This document shows positions 1 through 6,150 of a stretch of DNA of 25,237 bases, piece after piece; within the stretch, counting starts at the first letter, position 1, and the number at the start of each line of letters is the position of its first letter. A program made the position numbers and the translations under genes. The stretch is from positions 1 to 25,237 of the forward strand of contig CAJUMC010000047.1 in NCBI GenBank assembly GCA_910587085.1, read 5' to 3'. The notes under the pieces are model-generated. The model worked only from the letters and a program-made list of their open reading frames with translations, ran no database searches and was not told the DNA's origin. The stretch is from an uncultured Lachnospiraceae bacterium. GTDB lineage: Bacteria; Bacillota; Clostridia; Lachnospirales; Lachnospiraceae.

Positions 1-16
1 GAAACTATGTGGCTTT

Positions 17-34
17 CAGCCATTTTCATGGCTG
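17..34. repeat. Short perfect hairpin
   Basis: CAGCCAT and ATGGCTG form a perfect 7-bp stem around a TTTC loop. No T-run follows on the plus strand, so a terminator role is not supported. It lies in a stretch with no recognisable gene. Confidence 0.4.
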
Positions 35-125
35 TGCCGTGAATAATCTAGGTTATTTTATGTATTCAATTAACGGACGGAATCCTTTTTTCCAATGGAA
101 CTAGATTTGACATAGATTTTACCCG

Positions 126-241
126 TAGTTGATTTCAATAATTTCAATTTGTTGAAAAACGGTACTGCGTTACGCATTGGCTGTCTTGAAAACCTTAAGC
201 AGCAAGGTCTTAAGCTAATTTGCGCGGACAGATATAACTGA
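126..241 (+). other. Unidentified open stretch, possible gene remnant
   Basis: A plus-strand frame is open for about 38 codons (reading ...NFNLLKNGTALRIGC... and ending ...CADRYN-stop) without a ribosome-binding site or an obvious start codon. I do not recognise the family. Since the next 400 bases hold broken genes, it may be another remnant, but it could equally be chance. Confidence 0.2.
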
Positions 242-420
242 AAGAAAAAATATTTGAACAATTTGATAATTTTTCAATAAGAAATGCAGCTGCCGAAGAT
301 GCAGATTTGCTATCTGCGTGGTGGAATGACGTTAAAATAATGGCTTATGCAGGGGTTCCGAATGGAACAGGTGAAACATCACAATGCATAGCCGTAAGAA
401 TATCAAAAGATGAAGATAAT
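238..420 (+). pseudogene. GNAT acetyltransferase, N-terminal fragment
   Basis: The frame reads FSIRNAAAEDADLLSAWWND, then VKIMAYAGVPNGTGET. This matches the N-terminus of a small clostridial GNAT acetyltransferase family that typically has a WWNDGxVMAHAGFPNGLG-like block. There is no ATG upstream, because a stop sits at 235-237 and the first in-frame ATG is inside the conserved block. About 58 family-like residues are followed, near 415-425, by sequence with no GNAT character, so the acetyl-CoA-binding motif A is absent. I infer a dead fragment cut by insertion of, or recombination with, the element whose integrase tail follows at 492-677. The family assignment is from memory of the motif. 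Confidence 0.55.
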
Positions 421-464
421 AAAGCCGCAAAGCTCACAAACAAGGGGTTTGGCGGCTCTTTCTC
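417..464. repeat. Imperfect inverted repeat at the GNAT/integrase junction
   Basis: AAAGCCGCAAA and TTTGGCGGCTCTTT form an imperfect dyad exactly where GNAT-like coding sequence stops and the minus-strand integrase tail's downstream region begins. It could be the integrase gene's terminator, part of an attachment-site arm, or both. The sequence alone cannot decide. Confidence 0.3.
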
Positions 465-491
465 TTTCTCATTATATTTTGATTACATTTT

Positions 492-677
492 TTATTCAAC
501 CTCTCTTTGATCAATTGCGGTGTGCTGATTGTACGTATCATCTGCAATGCGGTGGAAAGCGGGTGTGTATGTCAGCACGCCCGTCGGCGGATTATTGACA
601 ACTTCAAAATTGCTGTCCGAGTATAAGTGCCCGTATATTCCGAAAGCGGTCTGTATCTTCTCATGTGCTGAACCCTT
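492..677 (-). pseudogene. Tyrosine recombinase (integrase), C-terminal remnant
   Basis: On the minus strand the frame reads EKIQTAFGIYGHLYSDSNFE and on to a stop codon at 492-494, about 60 codons in all. The IYGHLY block is the usual end of phage- or ICE-type tyrosine integrases, and its first tyrosine (IYGH) corresponds to the catalytic nucleophile. The preceding GH box, normally LGHxS, is degenerate (GSAHE). An in-frame stop at 678-680 ends the frame, so the catalytic Arg and His boxes and the DNA-binding domains are missing. It is a decayed fragment beside a truncated GNAT gene, suggesting a former integrative element. The family is fairly clear from the motif; the type of element is not known. 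Confidence 0.55.
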
Positions 678-816
678 TTAATTCAAGAGATTTTCCTTCC
701 CTGCTGGTTTTGAAGGAAGATTGATATACAGTTTGAAATACATCAGAAAGTTATAAATTAGTATTAAAATTTTTGATAAAATATTTAAAATAAAATGGAA
801 AAACACAATAGACATT

Positions 817-843
817 TATAGCTTGGCAGGTTGCCTAGTTATA
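817..843. repeat. Near-perfect 12-bp inverted repeat
   Basis: The arms TATAGCTTGGCA and TGCCTAGTTATA pair at 10 of 12 positions around a 3-base spacer. Short-spaced dyads of this kind are typical of operators or recombinase sites. No adjacent gene explains it, and its link to the nearby integrase remnant is only positional. Confidence 0.35.
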
Positions 844-1040
844 GAATGGACAGGAATATAGCGTCAGAAAATATGTAAAACTGTGATAAACTGTATTTCT
901 GAGATTTGTTTAAATATGCAGAATAGATATGAAATTTCAAGGGAAGTTTTATTGACTTGCCCTTTGCGCCTGTTGGAGAATCAGGAAAACGGCACCTTTA
1001 AGTTTGGAAGTTATTCCCTTCCTCCGGTAAAGCATAAAAA

Positions 1041-1069
1041 GATATTTTCAACCGATGATTGAAAATATC
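1041..1069. repeat. Perfect 11-bp inverted repeat, 7-base loop
   Basis: GATATTTTCAA and TTGAAAATATC are exact reverse complements separated by CCGATGA. No T-run follows, so it is either an operator-like dyad or a transcript hairpin rather than a classical terminator. Confidence 0.5.
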
Positions 1070-1263
1070 AATGTTTCTGCATATTTTCTGCATATTTACG
1101 CGATGCAGAATCCGTTTTTGGAGGTAATAATGCCGGACTGTATGACTATGCGCGGATGCTTTTCATACGGGAGCAGGTATCCCAAGCCAAGTATGTTTTG
1201 AGTTTCTCCAGGGGGATATATTTTATCAAGGACGGAAAAAAGATACAAGTTATCTGCCCGTAA
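1063..1263 (+). pseudogene. Unidentified coding remnant
   Basis: The frame is open for 66 codons and reads protein-like, with NNAGLYDYARMLFIREQ, then AKYVLSFSRGIYFIKDG, and the end KKIQVICP-stop. It has no start codon with a ribosome-binding site, and a stop codon (1060-1062) abuts the 5' end. I do not recognise the family. Its balanced composition and the decayed neighbourhood suggest the C-terminal piece of a lost gene, but an intact homologue would be needed to prove it. Confidence 0.3.
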
Positions 1264-1309
1264 TTTATGCAGTCAGAAAAGAAAAGCAAATATCAATTAT
1301 GAAACAGCC

Positions 1310-1346
1310 GCCTCTCTTTTTTGTGCAGGGATAGAGAGGAAAAGTC
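1310..1346 (+). other. Hairpin upstream of the AraC-type gene
   Basis: CCTCTC and GAGAGG can pair across a loop of about 17 bases that contains a T6 run. The stem is short and the T-run sits inside the loop, so this is only a weak structural candidate in the leader of the regulator gene. Confidence 0.2.
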
Positions 1347-1420
1347 TAAGAATAAGCCTTATAATAATAAAGACAAATCTATGACCGAAAGCACAGTATG
1401 TGCAGATAAGGAGGTATCCT

Positions 1421-2272
1421 ATGGAATGGGTTGAAAGATTAAACCAAAGCATGAATTATATTGAGGAACATTTGACAGAGGAAATTGACTATGAACAGCT
1501 TGGCCGGATTGCCTGCTGCTCCGCCTATCACTATCAGAGGATGTTTACTTATATGGCAGGTATCACTCTGGCAGAGTATATCCGAAGAAGAAAAATGTCC
1601 TTAGCGGCGGTAGATTTACAGGGTGGAAATGAAAGGATTATTGATATTGCGGAGAAGTACGGCTACCGTTCCCCGACTGCATTTAACAGGGCGTTCCGGT
1701 CTTTTCACGGGATAGCCCCTTCGTCCGTGAAAGACGAGGGCGTATCCGTGAAATCTTTTTTCCCCATTGTGTTTAGAATTGCTGTAAAAGGAGCGACGGA
1801 AATGAATTATAGAATCGAAACCAGAGGAGCATTCCGGATTATTGGTGTATCTGCACCGCTTGATAAGGAAATCGAAAATAATTTTATGATTGTGCCTAAG
1901 ATGTGGCAGGATGCCGCTGTAAATGGAACAATACAGAGACTGGCAGGAATGATGGATACATCCCCAACGGGACTTTTGGGCGTGAGTGCCTGCAATAATG
2001 AAGAACAATGGAAATATTTTATTGCCGTTTCCAGTACAAAAACAAGTGATGAGTTTGAAGAATATACCGTACCTGCGGCTACCTGGGCAATCTTTTCCGG
2101 AACGGGGACAAACCAGTCGATACAGGAATTGGAACAGCGCATTATAACGGAGTGGCTTCCGACTTCCGGGTATGAATATGCCAATGCCCCCGATATTGAG
2201 GTCTACTTAAATCCAGACCCGCAGAACGCACAATATGAAGTGTGGATACCTGTGGTAAAGAAAAAGGGCTGA
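1421..2272 (+). CDS. AraC-family regulator with GyrI-like effector domain
   Basis: This is a 283-residue transcription factor. Residues about 5-105 form the AraC/XylS double helix-turn-helix: the first helix pair lies around YEQLGRIACCSAYHYQRMF, and the second, followed by the signature, around IIDIAEKYGYRSPTAFNRAF. Residues about 128-280 look like a GyrI/SOUL-type small-molecule-binding domain, beginning MNYRIETRGAFRIIGVS. This is the Rob-like architecture with the DNA-binding domain first. AAGGAGG at 1408-1414 with a 6-base gap supports the ATG at 1421 over an in-frame GTG at 1400. A small gene follows after 10 bases, so the two are probably co-transcribed. Such proteins usually sense hydrophobic or cationic drugs; the ligand here is unknown. 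Confidence 0.88.
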   Translation: MEWVERLNQSMNYIEEHLTEEIDYEQLGRIACCSAYHYQRMFTYMAGITLAEYIRRRKMSLAAVDLQGGNERIIDIAEKYGYRSPTAFNRAFRSFHGIAPSSVKDEGVSVKSFFPIVFRIAVKGATEMNYRIETRGAFRIIGVSAPLDKEIENNFMIVPKMWQDAAVNGTIQRLAGMMDTSPTGLLGVSACNNEEQWKYFIAVSSTKTSDEFEEYTVPAATWAIFSGTGTNQSIQELEQRIITEWLPTSGYEYANAPDIEVYLNPDPQNAQYEVWIPVVKKKG

Positions 2273-2282
2273 CGGAGGGCTT

Positions 2283-2855
2283 ATGGAGGAGAAATTCGAT
2301 AGTTTTATGGAAACGGTTGACGGGCGTTTCCACGGTTTTGTAAATCAAATCAACGAGTACCTGACGGAGAACGGCTGCAAGTGTGATATAAAACTGCAGA
2401 AGAGCGGATATGTTGTGTCCTATACGTTAAAAAGCGGCAAAAAGACCTTAGCAACCTTTGTGTCCCGAAAAACGGGGATGAAACTCCGCATTTATCCCGA
2501 GCATATACAGCAATATCAGAGTTTTCTTGATACACTCCCCGGAAAGGTAAAAAGGGAAATCAAGAAAGCGTCCGTCTGTAAACGGCTTATCAATTCCGAT
2601 GACTGTAATCCGAAATGTGTAATGGGATATACCTTTGTGCTGGATGGCGAGCAGTATCAGAAATGCCGTTATATGGCGTTTCAGCCTGCATTGAGCGAGG
2701 AAAACAATCCATATATTAAGCAGTTTTTAGAGGAAGAATTGCGGGCAGATAAAGAGATGAAAAACAATCCTCTTTGCCCTGCGAAGTGCAGACAGGAAAC
2801 AAGGATGGAAGCAAAGAATTTGCAAATAACTGTCATGAAAAAGCCGGACGCATAG
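2283..2855 (+). CDS. Conserved clostridial protein of unknown function, partner of the AraC-type regulator
   Basis: A 190-residue soluble protein with no signal peptide or membrane segment. The N-terminal half alternates charged and hydrophobic residues (INEYLTENGCKCDIKL). The C-terminal half carries a cysteine series, SVCKRLINSDDCNPKC, followed by YQKCRYMAF and later LCPAKC. This spacing could bind a metal or form disulfides, though no known zinc-finger pattern fits exactly. GGAGGG lies just before the ATG, and the 10-base gap after the regulator gene points to one operon. I recall similar proteins sitting beside AraC/GyrI regulators in Clostridia but know no tested function. It may act with the regulator or be its target. 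Confidence 0.75.
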   Translation: MEEKFDSFMETVDGRFHGFVNQINEYLTENGCKCDIKLQKSGYVVSYTLKSGKKTLATFVSRKTGMKLRIYPEHIQQYQSFLDTLPGKVKREIKKASVCKRLINSDDCNPKCVMGYTFVLDGEQYQKCRYMAFQPALSEENNPYIKQFLEEELRADKEMKNNPLCPAKCRQETRMEAKNLQITVMKKPDA

Positions 2856-3317
2856 GACGCAGAGCTGATAACAAGCAGAACTTCAGAACGCGGCGGTTGT
2901 CATGTCATGTATTTTGTGATAAACTAACAAAGAAATCACATGATTGAACAGGGTTTCGACCGCTCGAGGAGAATAGCAGTATATGCAAAACGACGGTATT
3001 TCCTGGTTGCTGAGTGGGGCCTGAACCGGTCGATGCTGCCGCCGGAATGGTTTGTAGCCATGCGAATTGAAATTGAGGTATATTTCGATGTGCGAGTGGT
3101 TTTTGAAACTAGAGTTCTGGAATGAGTGTGGTGCGACGAAAAAAAGAGGGCCGCTGGTTCCGCCGGAGCGGATTATTGATAAGTTCGGTTCTTGGGTGAA
3201 GAATCCATCAGTGAATTTCTTTACTTTATTTTTGGGGGACGGGGACTTGGCCGGCTTTATTCAGTATTTAGGCAATGTTTCAAGCCGCCAGTATCTTAAG
3301 AAAAGGAGTCTTAACCA
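2856..3317. other. Intergenic region without a supported gene
   Basis: About 460 bases contain only short plus-strand frames. The longest runs about 84 codons (3067-3321), and its stop overlaps the ATG of the next frame, which could mean translational coupling. It lacks a good ribosome-binding site and resembles no family I know, so I do not call it a gene. No promoter or terminator is convincing. Confidence 0.4.
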
Positions 3318-3581
3318 ATGAATACGGGCAATCCGCTGCTTGCAAATCTGGACAGCCTTCACACAACGGAGCTTGGAGCACTCCGCATCAAAAACAATTT
3401 GTCCTTAACCGACGAGGACGTAGTGGAATGGTGCAGATCACAAATCAGCGCGCCGGGAACCGTTATTACCAGAAACGGAAAAAACGGTATGCTGGGGAAA
3501 AACTCTGATCATGTGGCAGATTACCGTGCGCTGCTGTTTGGCCATGCGCTGCCATCCGTTATCAGAACGATGCCCCAATGA
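3318..3581 (+). pseudogene. DUF3781-family protein, C-terminus lost
   Basis: Residues 1 to about 55 (LLANLDSLHTTELGALRIKN, then DVVEWCRSQI and ITRNGKN) match the start of the DUF3781 family, whose members are about 75-85 residues and usually continue GKNWYIxVDxCxITVNAYSYTIITAHK. Here the frame departs right after GKN and ends with unrelated sequence (LLFGHALPSVIRTMPQ). None of the three plus frames restores the expected ending, so this looks like a deletion or recombination junction near 3480 rather than a simple frameshift. AAGGAG lies 10 bases before the ATG. The family has no known function. Other decayed coding sequence follows (3590-3676). Confidence 0.6.
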
Positions 3582-3589
3582 TCTGCTGA

Positions 3590-3676
3590 TATGAAGAGAA
3601 CCTGATTGGTCAGGACTGCCGCTTTGCTTATTCCGTGACTGCCCGGAAGGACAGCCGGGATGCCGAAATCAAGTGA
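3590..3676 (+). pseudogene. Short coding remnant of unknown origin
   Basis: One frame reads YEENLIGQDCRFAYSV, then TARKDSRDAEIK-stop, with an in-frame stop immediately upstream. It is protein-like but too short to place. It lies between the broken DUF3781 gene and the acetyltransferase gene and probably belongs to the same deletion scar. Confidence 0.25.
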
Positions 3677-3706
3677 TGTGCGTACAGAACAGATTGAGAG
3701 GTGATT

Positions 3707-4222
3707 ATGATACTGGAAACCGAAAGACTGTATCTTCGAGAGCTGACGCAGGACGATTTTGCAGCTCTCTGCAGAATACTTCAGGACGAAGCAGTGATGT
3801 ATGCCTATGAAGGGGCATTCAGCGATGCGGAGGTGCAGGAGTGGCTTGACCGGCAGCTGGTCCGCTATCAGAAATGGGGATTTGGCCTGTGGGCGGTTAT
3901 CCGGAAAGAATCCGGCGAGCTGATCGGGCAGTGCGGCCTTACCATGCAGCCGTGGAAGGGGGAGGAGCTGCTGGAAATCGGCTACCTTTTTCAGAGCGCC
4001 TGCTGGCACAGAGGTTATGCTGCGGAAGCGGCTGCCGCCTGCAAGGAGTATGCCTTCCGGGTGCTGAAGGCGGATTCGGTCTGTTCGATTATCCGGGATA
4101 CCAACACCGCCTCGCAGAAGGTGGCAGTCCGGAACGGAATGATTGCGGCGGACACTTGGACAAAGCACTATCGGGGAGTAGATATGCCCCATATCCGATA
4201 TACGGCGGAGAGAATGCAGTAG
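3707..4222 (+). CDS. GNAT acetyltransferase, RimJ/RimL type
   Basis: A 171-residue acetyl-CoA-dependent N-acetyltransferase. It opens with the RimJ/RimL signature MILETERLYLRELTQDD, carries a GQCGL strand near residue 75, the acetyl-CoA-binding motif A (WHRGYAAEA, residues 100-108), and a late motif NTASQKVAVRNGM. Length and layout fit proteins that modify ribosomal-protein N-termini or small amines; the substrate cannot be read from sequence. GAGAGGTG ends 3 bases before the chosen ATG, and an in-frame GTG at 3701 is the alternative start. The stop codon is directly followed by a purine-rich minisatellite (4236-4530), which is unusual. There is no clear operon partner upstream. Confidence 0.88.
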   Translation: MILETERLYLRELTQDDFAALCRILQDEAVMYAYEGAFSDAEVQEWLDRQLVRYQKWGFGLWAVIRKESGELIGQCGLTMQPWKGEELLEIGYLFQSACWHRGYAAEAAAACKEYAFRVLKADSVCSIIRDTNTASQKVAVRNGMIAADTWTKHYRGVDMPHIRYTAERMQ

Positions 4223-4230
4223 GAGAGAGT

Positions 4231-4563
4231 GTGCTGCAGGAGAGAAAGCGGCAGACAGAAAGCAGTAGAGAACGCGGCAGACAGAAAGCAGAAAGAGAGA
4301 AAACAGTAGGAGAGATCGCAGCAGTAGAGAACGTAGCAGGACAGAAAGCAGCAGAAGAGAACGTAGCAGGAAAGAAAACGGCAGGACAGAAAGCAGCAGG
4401 AGAGAAAGCAGTAGGACAGAAAACAGTAGGAGAGATCGCAGCAGGAGAGAGCATAGCAGAAGAGAAAGCAGCAGGACAGAAAGCGGCGGAAGAGAACACA
4501 GCAGGAGAAGAAGCAGCAGGACAGAAAAAGCAGAACAGAACGCAGAAACGGAATGAACCGTAA
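4231..4563 (+). CDS. Possible pentapeptide-repeat, highly charged protein
   Basis: A GTG at 4231, preceded by TAGGAGAG, opens a 110-codon frame across the minisatellite. It encodes repeats of the type AGQKA, AEENV, AGEKA and VGEIA, rich in Ala, Gly, Glu and Lys, and ends QKKQNRTQKRNEP. The product would be a charged, low-complexity and probably helical or disordered protein. The only support is the ribosome-binding-like sequence and the frame-preserving unit length. Other frames across the repeat are also open, so this may be untranslated satellite DNA. Confidence 0.25.
   Translation: MLQERKRQTESSRERGRQKAEREKTVGEIAAVENVAGQKAAEENVAGKKTAGQKAAGEKAVGQKTVGEIAAGESIAEEKAAGQKAAEENTAGEEAAGQKKQNRTQKRNEP
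4236..4530 (+). repeat. 15-bp purine-rich minisatellite
   Basis: From 4306 to 4530 there are fifteen consecutive 15-bp units in exact register, with variants of GCAGGACAGAAAGCA, GCAGGAGAGAAAGCA and GTAGGAGAGATCGCA. More degenerate units with small indels extend left to about 4236. Strand asymmetry is extreme, with nearly all A and G on the plus strand. Because the unit is a multiple of three, several frames on both strands stay open, which creates long artificial reading frames here. It starts about 14 bases after the acetyltransferase stop codon. Confidence 0.9.
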
Positions 4564-4630
4564 CAGGATTACGCCAATACAAAAAGCCGTTTCAGCGGAG
4601 CATGGGGAAGGCCTGGAAAGGAGATTTTGA

Positions 4631-5095
4631 ATGAAAATCAGCCGGTTAGTGAAAGAGATCTTTGCAGTAATCGGGAAGGAAGGCTCCACGGAGGACGGCG
4701 AAGGCTTTATTCCGAAGCTGTGGGAGGACGCGAACAGCCATTTTGAAGAAGTTGCCGGGCTGGCAAAAAAGAATGAGGAAGGCGGGATTGTCGGAGTATG
4801 GGGAGTTATGTCGGATTTTTCCCGTTCTTTTCAGCCTTGGGAGGAGGGTTTCTCCCGGGGGCTTTATCTCGCCGGGGTAGAGTGCAGGGAAGATGCGGAG
4901 GCGCCGGCCGGATGGACAAAGTGGATTATCCCGGGCTTTGAGTACATCTGCGTCGAGAATGCGGACGGCAGTGTATTTCCGCAGATTATCCGGTACATGC
5001 AGGAAAACGATATTCCGCTTGCGGGTGCAGTCCATGATTTTCACTGTCCGGAAACCGGAAAGGACTATATGTTTTTTCCGGTTCGGCGATTATAA
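4631..5095 (+). CDS. Stand-alone GyrI-like effector-binding protein
   Basis: A 154-residue single-domain protein with the GyrI-like (SOUL-fold) small-molecule-binding layout: an N-terminal strand with FAVIGKEG, a central WGVMSDFSRSF block, LYLAGVEC, the WTKWIIPGFEYICVE strand, and the ending VHDFHCPETGKDYMFFP. It has no DNA-binding domain, signal peptide or membrane segment. Free-standing members bind cationic or hydrophobic compounds, and some hydrolyse or sequester toxic ligands; GyrI of E. coli protects DNA gyrase. AAAGGAG lies upstream of the ATG. It is the second of three GyrI-like domains in this window, after the AraC-type regulator and before the MerR regulator, which suggests a locus concerned with small toxic compounds. 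The ligand is unknown. Confidence 0.85.
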   Translation: MKISRLVKEIFAVIGKEGSTEDGEGFIPKLWEDANSHFEEVAGLAKKNEEGGIVGVWGVMSDFSRSFQPWEEGFSRGLYLAGVECREDAEAPAGWTKWIIPGFEYICVENADGSVFPQIIRYMQENDIPLAGAVHDFHCPETGKDYMFFPVRRL

Positions 5096-5322
5096 TTTTA
5101 CAGGGAGAATAGGGCTGGTGATTAAATTTTCGACTTCGCCCCGAGTCCGCCTGCACATCAAAAACAGTGGGGAACATGTTTCGGTTTAACGGAATCCGGC
5201 TGATCGGAATCTTGTCTGCACCCCTGACTGCAAATAATACTGTGTAAATAATAGCTTAAAATAACTTTTAATATTAAATTAATAAATATATAATACAAAA
5301 AACATTTCAAAGAAGGAGCCGT

Positions 5323-5949
5323 ATGCTTAACAACAAAGGTTTTGATTTATGGGCGGATGGATATGATAAATGTGTTGGATTGTCCGATGAGGACGGTACT
5401 TATCCATTTGCCGGGTACAAACAGATTTTGAATGAGATTTACAACAGGGTGCTGGCCCGAAAAGGGAATAAAATACTGGATATTGGTTTTGGAACAGGGA
5501 TTCTTGCTTCTAAATTGTATGAGCAGGGATTCAGGATCTGGGGACAGGATTTTTCGGAAAGAATGATTGAACTGGCAAAAGAAAAAATGCCAAAGGCAGA
5601 ACTGTACCAGGGGGATTTTACTGGAGGACTTGTGAAGGAACTGGAACAAAACAGGTATGATGCTGTAATTGCTACGTATTCACTGCATCATTTAACGGAA
5701 GAACAAAAGATCAGTCTGATAAAAAAGTTCTTAACCATTCTGGACGACGATGGATGCATCTATATCGGAGATGTGGCATTTGAAACCCGTGCGCAGCATG
5801 ACAGCTGCAGAGTTCTGGCGGGCGACGAATGGGATGATGAAGAAATTTATCCGGTGGCGGAGGAATTAAAAAGCTTGTTTCCCCGGATAGAATTTGAGCG
5901 TTTTTCCTTTTGCTCCGGCTTGTTTTCTTTAAAAAGATATTTGCCTTAG
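5323..5949 (+). CDS. Class I SAM-dependent methyltransferase
   Basis: A 208-residue cytosolic methyltransferase with a Rossmann fold. Motif I is ILDIGFGTG (residues 51-59), the acidic residue of motif II is in WGQDFS (D76), motif III is around YQGDF (95-99), and motif IV is YDAVIATYSLHHL (112-124). The HH in motif IV and a short C-terminal region resemble YrrT/ubiE-type enzymes acting on small molecules. The substrate is unknown. AAGGAG sits 5-6 bases upstream of the ATG. A TATAAT at 5289-5294 is a candidate -10 box in the very AT-rich leader, with only a weak -35. The gene is convergent with the MerR regulator gene, and I see no clear terminator between them. Confidence 0.88.
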   Translation: MLNNKGFDLWADGYDKCVGLSDEDGTYPFAGYKQILNEIYNRVLARKGNKILDIGFGTGILASKLYEQGFRIWGQDFSERMIELAKEKMPKAELYQGDFTGGLVKELEQNRYDAVIATYSLHHLTEEQKISLIKKFLTILDDDGCIYIGDVAFETRAQHDSCRVLAGDEWDDEEIYPVAEELKSLFPRIEFERFSFCSGLFSLKRYLP

Positions 5950-6029
5950 CACGATATTACCCTGAAGATTTTCGGACAGGAATCATTATCTGGCCCGGCT
6001 CTCCGCACTACCGGCAGGCGCCGGGCATT

Positions 6030-6071
6030 TAATTTCCGAAAGATAATTTCCGGAAGATAATTTCTAGAAGA
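6030..6071. repeat. Three tandem 14-bp repeats
   Basis: TAATTTCCGAAAGA, TAATTTCCGGAAGA and TAATTTCTAGAAGA follow each other without gaps between the convergent methyltransferase and MerR genes. Each unit contains an internal near-palindrome (TTCCGGAA, TTCTAGAA). Replication slippage is the simplest explanation; a protein-binding array is possible. Confidence 0.75.
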
Positions 6072-6150
6072 AAAGCCCCGGAAGCGGCGGCCAGACAAGC
6101 CTGCTTTCCATGCTCCCCGGCCGGCTTATAGAGCGGATGCTGTCGGCCGA

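Larger units (their letters stand above)
678..1420. other. AT-rich region without a supported intact gene
   Basis: About 740 bases hold short dyads (817-843, 1041-1069, 1310-1346) and one remnant-like frame (1063-1263), but no intact gene that I can support. The last part is the leader of the AraC-type gene. A TATAAT box lies near 1360, without a convincing -35 partner. Confidence 0.5.

Noticed and set aside
3067..3321. 84-codon frame whose stop overlaps the DUF3781 start
   Set aside because: No ribosome-binding site, no recognisable family and odd composition; the ATGA overlap alone is not enough.
4306..4530. CRISPR array
   Set aside because: The units are 15 bp, contiguous and without unique spacers, so this is a minisatellite, not CRISPR.
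3874..4563. Plus-strand 229-codon frame through the GNAT gene and the repeat
   Set aside because: Its first half is a shadow of the real GNAT frame; only the part from GTG 4231 has any separate support.
3521..4582. Long minus-strand frame rich in LLLxS repeats opposite the acetyltransferase gene
   Set aside because: It is the reverse reading of the purine-rich minisatellite and the GNAT gene; there is no ribosome-binding site and the repeats arise from the 15-bp unit.
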